Source: DATHVI01 sp035461385
Lineage (GTDB): Bacteria; Actinomycetota; Thermoleophilia; Solirubrobacterales; 70-9
Length of the DNA: 64,000 bases
Reading direction: 5' to 3'
Assembly: GCA_035461385.1 (NCBI GenBank)
Contig: DATHVI010000131.1
Span: 1-64,000 of the forward strand
Shown: piece after piece, positions 36,037-42,242 of the stretch
Numbering within the stretch: the stretch's first letter is position 1
Layout: each line of letters begins with the position of its first letter
Position numbers and translations under genes: made by a program
Notes under the pieces: model-generated
Database searches by the model: none
What the model was told of the DNA's origin: nothing
What the model saw: the letters and a program-made list of their open reading frames with translations, nothing else

Positions 36037-36051
36037 CCGTGGCGACTACGG
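36037..36051. promoter_or_regulatory. Candidate regulon operator, copy 5 (reference sequence)
   Basis: CCGTGGCGACTACGG is the sequence I use as consensus. It is an imperfect palindrome pairing at positions 1-4 and 6 with 15-12 and 10. It lies 111 bases upstream of the archease start at 36163, with an AAGCTT near 36100 as a possible -10. Confidence 0.6.
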
Positions 36052-36162
36052 GTGCGACCTCCCCGGCGCGCACCGATGGCATCGGTGCCGGGCTGATGCA
36101 AGCTTGAACCCAGCTCGCCGACTCCCGGAGACAGGAGGAGAAGCCAGGCGACGCATGGTCAG

Positions 36163-36555
36163 ATGTACCGCTGGGTCGAGCACAGATCCGAGATCGAGCT
36201 CCTGATCGAGGACGACAGCCCCGAGGCCGTCCTCACCGAGGCCCTGGTCGCACTCGGCGACATCCTCTCGGAGGCGCGCGGGGGCGAGCCGGTCACGCAC
36301 GAGGTCGAGCTCAGCGCGTCCGATCTGCCGACGCTTCTCGCAGCCTGGATGAAGGATCTCGTCTACCGCGCCGCGGCCGACGGCTTCATTCCCGAGCGGG
36401 TGGTGAGGATCGAGCTCGACGACACAACGCTCTCGGCCGTCGTCGCCGGCGAGCGCTCGGTACCCCAGAGCCTGATCAAGGCGGTGACGTATCACCGCCT
36501 CGAGCTGAGCCGGGACGACCGCACCTGGCACGCGCGGGTGATCCTCGACGTCTAG
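36163..36555 (+). CDS. Archease-family protein (Rv2630-like), without a nearby RtcB ligase
   Basis: The 130-residue protein has the archease outline: an opening Trp-Val-Glu-His segment (usually DHTAD), AWMKDLVYRAAADGF in the centre, AVVAGERSVPQSLIKAVTYHRLEL and the closing ARVILDV. In classical archeases the HTAD Asp helps bind the metal that activates the RNA ligase RtcB. Here the motif reads HRSE, so Glu replaces Asp. No rtcB gene is within the window. Rv2630 of the DosR regulon is the mycobacterial counterpart. It may have a role unrelated to RNA ligation. The region before it has the best operator copy. Confidence 0.75.
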   Translation: MYRWVEHRSEIELLIEDDSPEAVLTEALVALGDILSEARGGEPVTHEVELSASDLPTLLAAWMKDLVYRAAADGFIPERVVRIELDDTTLSAVVAGERSVPQSLIKAVTYHRLELSRDDRTWHARVILDV

Positions 36556-36556
36556 C

Positions 36557-36583
36557 GCCGCCGGCGGCCGGCCGCCCGGCGGC
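36557..36583. terminator. GC-rich stem-loop between convergent genes
   Basis: GCCGCCGG (36557-36564) pairs with CCGGCGGC (36576-36583) across an 11-base loop, starting directly after the archease stop codon and ahead of the convergent stop at 36603. No T-run is present on either side, so termination is inferred from position and stem strength. Confidence 0.4.
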
Positions 36584-36602
36584 CACGGCCCGGCCTGCTC
36601 GT

Positions 36603-36884
36603 CTATGCGCCGGAGGCGTGCCCGATCTCGGTCACGGGCACGCCGACCTCCCGCCTGATCCGCGCGGCGAGCAGCTCCGCCTCGCGCCACCCGCGCTCGA
36701 CGCCGGGGATCAGCACGACCTCGTTCGCGGGAAACTCCCGCAAGCCGTCGAGGATCGCCTGCATCGGGTCGCCCTCATCGTCGACGTGGCCGCTGGCCGG
36801 CACGCCCCGTTCTTGCAGCTCCCGCAGCGCCTGTTCGAGACGGCTCTGAGCACCTCGGGCCTCGCGGTCGATCTCATCGGTCAC
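36603..36884 (-). CDS. C-terminal half of a split USP-like protein
   Basis: Starting at GTG 36884, which overlaps the preceding stop codon (GTGA), this 93-residue frame reads MTDEIDREARGAQSRLEQAL, then HVDDEGDPMQAILDGLREFP and ANEVVLIPG. In a common actinobacterial family these segments continue without break from the VLVVAD segment encoded at 36881-37231, forming one membrane-anchored USP-like domain. Here the two halves are in different frames. Either the gene was split with translational coupling, or a frameshift (real or from sequencing) broke it. The Usp glycine-rich ATP loop is absent. Confidence 0.6.
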   Translation of the reverse strand: MTDEIDREARGAQSRLEQALRELQERGVPASGHVDDEGDPMQAILDGLREFPANEVVLIPGVERGWREAELLAARIRREVGVPVTEIGHASGA

Positions 36885-37231
36885 GGCGTGAGGGTCGAGG
36901 ACGCGACGACCGGGGCGACGATCATCACCTCGGCCCGCCCGAGCTCGGCGCGACGCGTCAGCTCGTCGATGAGGCCAGGCCGAGCAAGGCCGTGGTCGGC
37001 GACCACCAGCACCCGATGCCGGAACTCCTCGGGACGCCGGCGGATTCCCGCCAGGTCCGATGGCTCGCGCCGGACGGCGAAGTAGAAGACGACGACCCAG
37101 ACCGGGATCGAGAAAACGAGTCCGGCCACCGGCCCGGCGACACAGAAGGCGGCCACCGTGAGCCCGAAGAGCCCGAACGCGAGCAGCGTCACGGGAATCC
37201 CGATCAGATCCGATCGAAGCCAGCTCCGCAT
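36881..37231 (-). CDS. Membrane anchor and N-terminal half of a split USP-like protein
   Basis: ATG 37231 overlaps the stop of a 29-residue ORF (TGATG). The 116-residue product has two membrane helices (LIGIPVTLLAFGLFGLTVAA and AGLVFSIPVWVVVFYFAV). A linker and the first strand of a USP-like fold follow (RHRVLVVADHGLARPGLIDE, then EVMIVAPVVASS), where the frame ends. Family relatives continue in the same frame into what is encoded at 36603-36884. The upstream in-frame ATG at 37306 would overlap the small ORF and looks less likely. Confidence 0.6.
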   Translation of the reverse strand: MRSWLRSDLIGIPVTLLAFGLFGLTVAAFCVAGPVAGLVFSIPVWVVVFYFAVRREPSDLAGIRRRPEEFRHRVLVVADHGLARPGLIDELTRRAELGRAEVMIVAPVVASSTLTP

Positions 37232-37320
37232 CAGTCGGAACGGTAACGGTCGCCGACCCGCTGGGCGAGCGCGAGCAGGATCGCCAAACCGAAGCCGACG
37301 ATCCACGCCACGGTCGGCAC
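37231..37320 (-). CDS. 29-residue single-helix membrane peptide
   Basis: GTG 37320 opens a short frame reading VPTVAWIVGFGLAILLALAQ followed by RVGDRYRSD and a TGA that overlaps the ATG of the next gene (TGATG). One membrane helix of about 17 residues and a basic end are visible. The tight overlap suggests translational coupling with the split USP-like membrane protein; a small subunit or regulatory peptide is possible. I know of no named homologue. Confidence 0.4.
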   Translation of the reverse strand: MPTVAWIVGFGLAILLALAQRVGDRYRSD

Positions 37321-37397
37321 CCGGCGATGCTAGTCGGACGCGCGTGGAGGTCGCGGGCTCGCCGCGGGCGGACGGAGCCCTTCGGCGTTTGGACGGC

Positions 37398-38315
37398 TCA
37401 GGTGATTGCCGCCGCCAGCAACGGCCCGACCGAATGAACGCGGACGAGCTCGGAGGCCCCGCCGCCGGCCGCTCCGCGGGCCGCTCCGCGGGCCCGGGCG
37501 CGGACGTCGGGGACGCTGTCGGTGACGTGGATCGCCCCGACGCCGAGATCGGCGAGCTCGCGCCATCGCGCTCCCGTGAACAGCCCGTGCGTCACCGCGA
37601 TCGCGGTCTCCTCGACACCGAGCGCCCGCAGCTTCCGACAGCACGAGACGAGAGTCCCGCCGGTGTCGAGGATGTCGTCGACCACGATCGCCCTCGGCGC
37701 GACCTCGCCCTCGACCGTGGTGTGGGTCACCCCGCCCGCATCGCGCTCCTTGCCGAACCGGACCAACGGCCGGTCGAGCCCGAGGGCGGCGAGGACGGCG
37801 TCCGCCCGGGCATGGGCCCCGCGGTCGGGGGCGACCACAACCGCCTCGCGCGACGCCCACCCGGCGAGCGCTCGCCCGAACAGGTCTGCGGGTGAGAGCG
37901 AAGTGACCGGGAGCCCGATCAGCTCGCGTGCCGCGCGGCTGTGGATGTCGATCGTCGTCAAGTCCGCGATCCCGGCGTTGGCCAGCAGCCGCCCGATCCA
38001 CGCGGCCGCGAGGCTGATGTTCGGGTTCGGCCGATCCTGGCGGGCGTAGGCGAGATAGGGGAGGACCGCATGCAACGAGTTGGCGCCGTTCCGCAGCAGC
38101 GTGTCGGCGGTCAGGAGCAGCTCGGCGAGGCGATCGCCAGGCGGCGCGACCGTCCCGAGCAGGAAGCAGCCTCGGCCATCCACCGAGGCGTCGAGCCTGA
38201 CCTCGAGCTCGCCGTTTTCAAACCGCTCGATCGTCGGCGGCGTCGTCTCGAGGACGGCGACGGACCCCGCCAGCGGCTCGAAGCCGGGCAGTGGCACGAT
38301 CAGCGGCGGTCTCAT
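37398..38315 (-). CDS. Ribose-phosphate pyrophosphokinase (PRPP synthase) family
   Basis: The 305-residue protein shows the flexible loop and substrate motifs of PRPP synthases: IERFENGELEVRL at the start, VLPYLAYARQDRP for ATP, VVAPDRGAHARADAVLAALG, and the ribose-phosphate loop AIVVDDILDTGGTL. The enzyme makes PRPP from ribose 5-phosphate and ATP. The shorter start and FGKERD rather than KRR resemble archaeal or class-III forms, so this could be a second, stress-associated copy beside a housekeeping prs elsewhere. The phosphoribosyltransferase at 34633 is a possible consumer. The gene follows the flavoprotein gene by 41 bases. Confidence 0.82.
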   Translation of the reverse strand: MRPPLIVPLPGFEPLAGSVAVLETTPPTIERFENGELEVRLDASVDGRGCFLLGTVAPPGDRLAELLLTADTLLRNGANSLHAVLPYLAYARQDRPNPNISLAAAWIGRLLANAGIADLTTIDIHSRAARELIGLPVTSLSPADLFGRALAGWASREAVVVAPDRGAHARADAVLAALGLDRPLVRFGKERDAGGVTHTTVEGEVAPRAIVVDDILDTGGTLVSCCRKLRALGVEETAIAVTHGLFTGARWRELADLGVGAIHVTDSVPDVRARARGAARGAAGGGASELVRVHSVGPLLAAAIT

Positions 38316-38356
38316 CGCTCAGCCTTCGCCGATCACGCTACGCGGCGCTCGAGCCG

Positions 38357-39568
38357 CTAGAGATCCCTGAGCTCGACGTCGATCGAGACGACGTCCGGCC
38401 CGGACGGTTCGACCGCGGTCTCGAGCGAGGCATCGACCCGCGCCAGGTAGGGCGCGAGGAAGCGCCCGGCGATCTTCGCCGACGGCCACCAGAGGAGGTG
38501 ACTCGAGGCGATCGACGTCTCTCCCTCGCCGCCGCTGATCGCCTGCCGCAGGTACCGGGGCTCGGCGCTGGTGATCAGAAGTCCTCGGAGAACGGGACGG
38601 AAGGGACGCGGCTCGACCTCGGCTCCGGCCACCGCGGCGATCGCCTCGGCGGCGGCGTCGGCCTGCTGGGTCGCGATGCCGCCCTGCTTGACCGGGAACG
38701 AGGTCGCGTCCCCGGCGGCGAAGCAGCCGTCGACGCCGGCGACTGCGCCATGGTCGTCGGTCGGGATGAAGCCCTCGGGGTCGGAGGGCAGCCCAAGGAT
38801 CCGAGGCCCGCCGAGCCGCGGGAGCGTGATCACCCGATCGAAGGTCAGTCGCTCGCCGCCCGGCCGCAGCGCCAGCTCGCTCGCTTCGCCGCCGGCGTCG
38901 CGCACCTCGTCGACGTAGGCGCCGGCACGGATCTCGATCGCGCGCTCTTGGAGCAGCCTCGCAACCGCGCCCGCGGCGCGGTGGCCGAAGAGCGCGAGCG
39001 GCTCGTCCTCGGGAGTGATCAGCGTCAGCCTGAGCCGTGGGGCGTCGGGGACGCGAGCCTCGTACGAGGTCATCAGCGCGAGCTCGTAGAGCGGCAGCGA
39101 CCAGGTCGATCCGGGTGGGACCACGAACGCGAGCCGATCCGCCCTCGCGGCGCGCACGTCGTCGACCACCTCGGCGAATCGGTCGACGTCCTCGTCGGAG
39201 AAGGTGACCATCCCGGGCGGGCCGGGCGTCATCCGCGCTCCGACCGCGATCAGGAGCGCGTCGTAGGCGATCTTGTGTCCGGCGGCGGTGCGGACGAGCT
39301 TCGAGTCGGGGTCGACCGACTCGAGCGCGTCGTGGTGGTGCACCGCGTCGTGGGCGCGTGCGATCGCGCCGAGCGGATACTCGCGACGCTCGGCAACCCG
39401 GAATGGCTCGAGCACCGCGCGCGGGCGGTACCCGAGCTCTCGGTTCGGTGCCAGCAGCTCGATCGCGACCCGGCCCGCGGCCAGGGCATGGGTCGCCAGC
39501 ATCGCCTCGAGGGCGGCGACGCCTCCCCCGGCGATCAGGAGGCGGAAGGAGCTACTTCTTTCTGGCAC
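38357..39568 (-). CDS. FAD-dependent oxidoreductase of the NDH-2/SQR superfamily
   Basis: The 403-residue protein is a paralogue of those at 28784 and 62838. It has LLIAGGGVAALEAMLATHAL with the third motif glycine replaced by Ala, ELGYRPRAVLEPFRV, the second nucleotide region DRLAFVVPPGSTWSLPLYEL and the FAD contact FAAGDATSFPVKQGGIATQQADAAA, ending with SHLLWWPSAKIAGRFLAPYLA. The electron acceptor is probably quinone, and the donor is unknown. Its ATG at 39568 overlaps the end of the H1-like gene by 17 bases, so both are in one operon that continues to the PRPP synthase. Confidence 0.83.
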   Translation of the reverse strand: MPERSSSFRLLIAGGGVAALEAMLATHALAAGRVAIELLAPNRELGYRPRAVLEPFRVAERREYPLGAIARAHDAVHHHDALESVDPDSKLVRTAAGHKIAYDALLIAVGARMTPGPPGMVTFSDEDVDRFAEVVDDVRAARADRLAFVVPPGSTWSLPLYELALMTSYEARVPDAPRLRLTLITPEDEPLALFGHRAAGAVARLLQERAIEIRAGAYVDEVRDAGGEASELALRPGGERLTFDRVITLPRLGGPRILGLPSDPEGFIPTDDHGAVAGVDGCFAAGDATSFPVKQGGIATQQADAAAEAIAAVAGAEVEPRPFRPVLRGLLITSAEPRYLRQAISGGEGETSIASSHLLWWPSAKIAGRFLAPYLARVDASLETAVEPSGPDVVSIDVELRDL

Positions 39569-39980
39569 CTGCGCGCGTCGTCTTCCGTCGCGCCGCCGCC
39601 GCCGTCGCGCCCTTCTTGCTCGTGGCCTTCTTGGTCGTCCGCTTCGCCGGGGCCTTGCGCTTCCCGGTCGCTGCCTTCTGGACCTCCTCGAGGTCCTTGG
39701 CGACGTGACGGCTCACGCTGCGCAGGTTCTTGCGGGCGGAGCGGAGCGTCGTCTCGACGTCGCTGAGCAACGACTTCGAGCCGCGGTTCATCTCCTTGCG
39801 GACGTCCTTGAGCGCCGCCTCGGCGGCGTCGACCGAATCGTGCAGGCGCTGCAGCGCCTTCTCCCCCGACCTGCGCGCCGACGGGCGCCTCGCGGCCGCC
39901 GATGTCTTCCTCGTGCCCGACTTCGCCGTCGCCGACGCCTTGCGGGCGCCTGACTTCGTCTTCCGAGCTTGCTGGGCCAT
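39552..39980 (-). CDS. Histone-H1-like lysine/alanine-rich DNA-binding protein
   Basis: From ATG 39980 the 142-residue product has Lys/Ala/Ser/Thr-rich ends (TKSGARKASATAKSGTRKTS and APAKRTTKKATSKKG) around a central charged helical part (QRLHDSVDAAEAALKDVRKE, RSARKNLRSVSRHVAKDLEE). Such H1-like tails bind DNA non-specifically and compact the chromosome, as in mycobacterial HupB or Lsr2-associated proteins. The in-frame extension to 40076 has no start support. A candidate operator lies 27 bases upstream. A nucleoid protein in a dormancy-type region is logical but unproven. Confidence 0.75.
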   Translation of the reverse strand: MAQQARKTKSGARKASATAKSGTRKTSAAARRPSARRSGEKALQRLHDSVDAAEAALKDVRKEMNRGSKSLLSDVETTLRSARKNLRSVSRHVAKDLEEVQKAATGKRKAPAKRTTKKATSKKGATAAAARRKTTRAGARKK

Positions 39981-40006
39981 CTGTACCTCCGTTGGCGGGG
40001 CTGACG

Positions 40007-40021
40007 TCGCGGAGACTACGT
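40007..40021. promoter_or_regulatory. Candidate regulon operator, copy 6
   Basis: TCGCGGAGACTACGT shares 11 of 15 bases with the consensus. It lies upstream of the leftward H1-like/flavoprotein/PRPP synthase operon (first start 39980). Confidence 0.4.
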
Positions 40022-40099
40022 GCTCGCGGCGCGCGGGGGTCGGCCGGTGGGGCTCGGCGCGTGCCGATGCAGCCACATGGTGCTCAGAATCGGTCGTCT

Positions 40100-40114
40100 A
40101 GGTGGTGGCTACCG
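40100..40114. promoter_or_regulatory. Candidate regulon operator, copy 7
   Basis: AGGTGGTGGCTACCG has 10 to 11 matches, counting the R position. It lies 85 bases before the small membrane ORF (start 40199) that leads into the PfkB operon. Confidence 0.4.
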
Positions 40115-40198
40115 GCGCTCGGGTGCGTGAGACGCCACAGTCGAAATCCGCGGCGCCGTGCGATGACCCGGCGCGGGGGTGCTCGTAGTCTCGCCGGC

Positions 40199-40495
40199 GT
40201 GAGAGCGAACCGGCCGATCGCGATGCCCCTCCTGGCGGGCATCCTGCTCGGAGTCGCGGCCCTGATGCGCATCGGCGCCGTCGATCCCGCCCTCCGGCTT
40301 GCCGCCGTGGTCGCGGCGGCGCTGGTCGCCGTCGCGGCGGTTCGCGCGGCGGGCGTCCCGCGCTGGGCGATCGCCGGCGGCCGATCCCTCGCCCGGCGCG
40401 TGATCGTCGCGCCTGCCGTCGACGCCTCCTCGCGACCCGCGATGATCTCCCCATGGCCGGCCGGGCACAGGACGGCGGGACACCCTCCCGCGTAG
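40199..40495 (+). CDS. Possible small two-helix membrane protein upstream of PfkB
   Basis: GTG 40199 opens a 98-codon frame with two hydrophobic stretches (AMPLLAGILLGVAALMRIGA and LRLAAVVAAALVAVAAVRAA) and a non-descript C-terminus. The last 43 bases overlap the PfkB frame, which is more than normal, so either this ORF is not translated or the PfkB start is later. I see no family relation. Confidence 0.4.
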   Translation: MRANRPIAMPLLAGILLGVAALMRIGAVDPALRLAAVVAAALVAVAAVRAAGVPRWAIAGGRSLARRVIVAPAVDASSRPAMISPWPAGHRTAGHPPA

Positions 40496-41412
40496 CGGTC
40501 TTCGCCCCGAACCCGCTCGTCGGGGTGACGATCGAGACCCGTGGGGGCGACGGCGACGACGTCCACATCCACGCCGGGGGCCAGGGCGTCTGGCTGACGC
40601 GGATGGCGGGCGAGCTCGGCGGCGAGCCGATACTCTGCGGATTCTGCGGCGGCGAAACCGGCGCCGTGTTGCGGCCGCTCCTCGACCGCCTCCCGGGCGA
40701 ACGGCGGCTGGTCGACAGCCTCGCCCCGACCGGCTGCTACGTGATCGACCGGCGGACGGGCGAGCGTCGGGCGGTGGCTCAGGCTCTCGCCGCGGCGCCC
40801 TCCCGGCACGAGATCGACGAGCTGTTCGCGGTCACCTGCTCGGCCGCGCTCGAGAGCAACGTGCTCGCGTTGTGCAACCCGTATCCCGGCGACACGCTGC
40901 CGCTTGCGCTCTACGGCGACCTGGTCGCCGACGTTCGCCAGAACGGGGTCCGGGTGATCGTCGACCTATCGACGCCGCGACTCGACAGCGCGCTCGACGG
41001 CCGGCCCGACCTGGTGAAGCTGAACGATTGGGAGCTCGCCGAGATAGTGGCCGGCCCCGTGTCCGATCCGGCGGCGATGCGTGCAGCCGCAGGCTCGCTG
41101 ATCGAGCGCGGCGCGGGAACCGTCGTCGTCACCCGCGGCGCGGACCCGGCGCTGGTCCTGTCCGCGGATCGTGCGTGGGAGCTGGTCCCGCCGCGCTTCG
41201 ATCGGGGCTCGCGCGAGGGTTGCGGCGATTCGATGATGGGGGGGATCGCGGCCGCTCTCGCGCGGGGGCTGGAGCTCGAGGACGCGCTCGTCCTCGGCGC
41301 GGCCGCCGGTGCGGTCAACTTCCTCCGCCACGGCCTCGGCAGCGGATCGCGCGACACGGTCGAGCGGATGACCCGGAAGGTCGCGCTGCGGCCGCTCGGC
41401 GCGCTAGGTTGA
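40453..41412 (+). CDS. pfkB: PfkB-family carbohydrate kinase (Rv2029c-like)
   Basis: The 319-residue ribokinase-fold protein has an N-terminal VAVFAPNPLVGVTIETRGGD, a substrate-binding HIHAGGQGVWLTRMAGELGG, and a C-terminal ATP and catalytic-base region reading REGCGDSMMGGIAAALARG, where GCGD replaces the usual GAGD. The kinase transfers phosphate to a sugar or sugar phosphate, and fructose 6-phosphate is plausible. In M. tuberculosis PfkB (Rv2029c) is DosR-controlled. The gene starts the rightward operon with beta-phosphoglucomutase, GH65 phosphorylase and a P-type ATPase, which points to carbohydrate use. Confidence 0.8.
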   Translation: MAGRAQDGGTPSRVAVFAPNPLVGVTIETRGGDGDDVHIHAGGQGVWLTRMAGELGGEPILCGFCGGETGAVLRPLLDRLPGERRLVDSLAPTGCYVIDRRTGERRAVAQALAAAPSRHEIDELFAVTCSAALESNVLALCNPYPGDTLPLALYGDLVADVRQNGVRVIVDLSTPRLDSALDGRPDLVKLNDWELAEIVAGPVSDPAAMRAAAGSLIERGAGTVVVTRGADPALVLSADRAWELVPPRFDRGSREGCGDSMMGGIAAALARGLELEDALVLGAAAGAVNFLRHGLGSGSRDTVERMTRKVALRPLGALG

Positions 41413-41425
41413 TCGAGAAGCGTCC

Positions 41426-42193
41426 TTGACCGAGCCGAAGGCAACGCCCCTGGACGACGTCGACGCGGTGATCTTCGATCTCGACGGCGTCGTCACCGAC
41501 ACCGCTGCGGTTCATGCCGCCGCCTGGAGCCGGGTGTTCGATCGCTACCTCAGCGAGAGTGCCCCGGCCGGGGCCGACCGGCGTCCGTTCGACGCCGACG
41601 TCGACTACAAGCGCTACGTCGACGGCAGGGGGCGCTACGACGGCGTCGACGGCTTCCTCCGCTCGCGCGGGATCGAGCTCGCTTGGGGTGAGCCGGCCGA
41701 CCCCCCCGGCGACGAGACCGTGTGCGCGCTCGGCAACCGCAAGAACGAGGAGTTCACGGCCGAGCTCGCGGATCGAGGCGTCAACGCGTTCCCATCGTCG
41801 GTGGCGCTGGTTCGGGAGCTCCAGCGACGGGGTATCCCCACCGCCGTGATCTCCGCGAGCCGCAACTGCGTCCCCGTCCTGCGTGCGGCCGGCATCGAGG
41901 ACGCCTTCGACGTCAAGGTCGACGGGGTCGACATGAGCCGGCGCGGCCTGCCCGGCAAGCCCGACCCGGCGATCTTCGCCGAGGCGGCGAAGGAGCTCGG
42001 GGTCGAGCCGTCGCGCGCGGCGGTGGTCGAGGACGCGCTCGCTGGCGTCGAGGCGGGCAGGCGCGGCGGGTTCGGACTCGTCGTCGGAGTCGCCCGGGAC
42101 GATCGCGCCGCGGAGCTGCTGCGGGAGCACTCCGACGTCGTCGTCGACGACCTCGCGGCGCTCGCCTGGGTCGAGGACGGCAACTGTCTGTGA
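41426..42193 (+). CDS. pgmB: HAD-family beta-phosphoglucomutase
   Basis: Starting at TTG 41426, 13 bases after PfkB, the 255-residue protein has HAD motif I in VIFDLDGVVTDTAAVHAAAW with both Asp residues, a helical cap containing YVDGRGRYDGVDGFLRSRGI, motif II Ser in AVISASRNC, and motif III Lys with KPDPAIFAEAAKELGV and VVEDALAGVEAG. The cap motif YVDGRPRYDGV-type is characteristic of beta-phosphoglucomutases that work with GH65 phosphorylases. It turns beta-glucose 1-phosphate into glucose 6-phosphate. The following gene encodes the phosphorylase that makes this substrate. Confidence 0.88.
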   Translation: MTEPKATPLDDVDAVIFDLDGVVTDTAAVHAAAWSRVFDRYLSESAPAGADRRPFDADVDYKRYVDGRGRYDGVDGFLRSRGIELAWGEPADPPGDETVCALGNRKNEEFTAELADRGVNAFPSSVALVRELQRRGIPTAVISASRNCVPVLRAAGIEDAFDVKVDGVDMSRRGLPGKPDPAIFAEAAKELGVEPSRAAVVEDALAGVEAGRRGGFGLVVGVARDDRAAELLREHSDVVVDDLAALAWVEDGNCL

Positions 42194-42242
42194 GCGAGCG
42201 ACATTCATGTCGCGAGAGCAGCATGTGCCGTGAGGGGCTCCG

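Noticed and set aside
38329..38343. CCGATCACGCTACGC upstream of the PRPP synthase gene
   Set aside because: Only about nine matches to the consensus, mostly in the CTACG core, and within an operon. Too weak to list.
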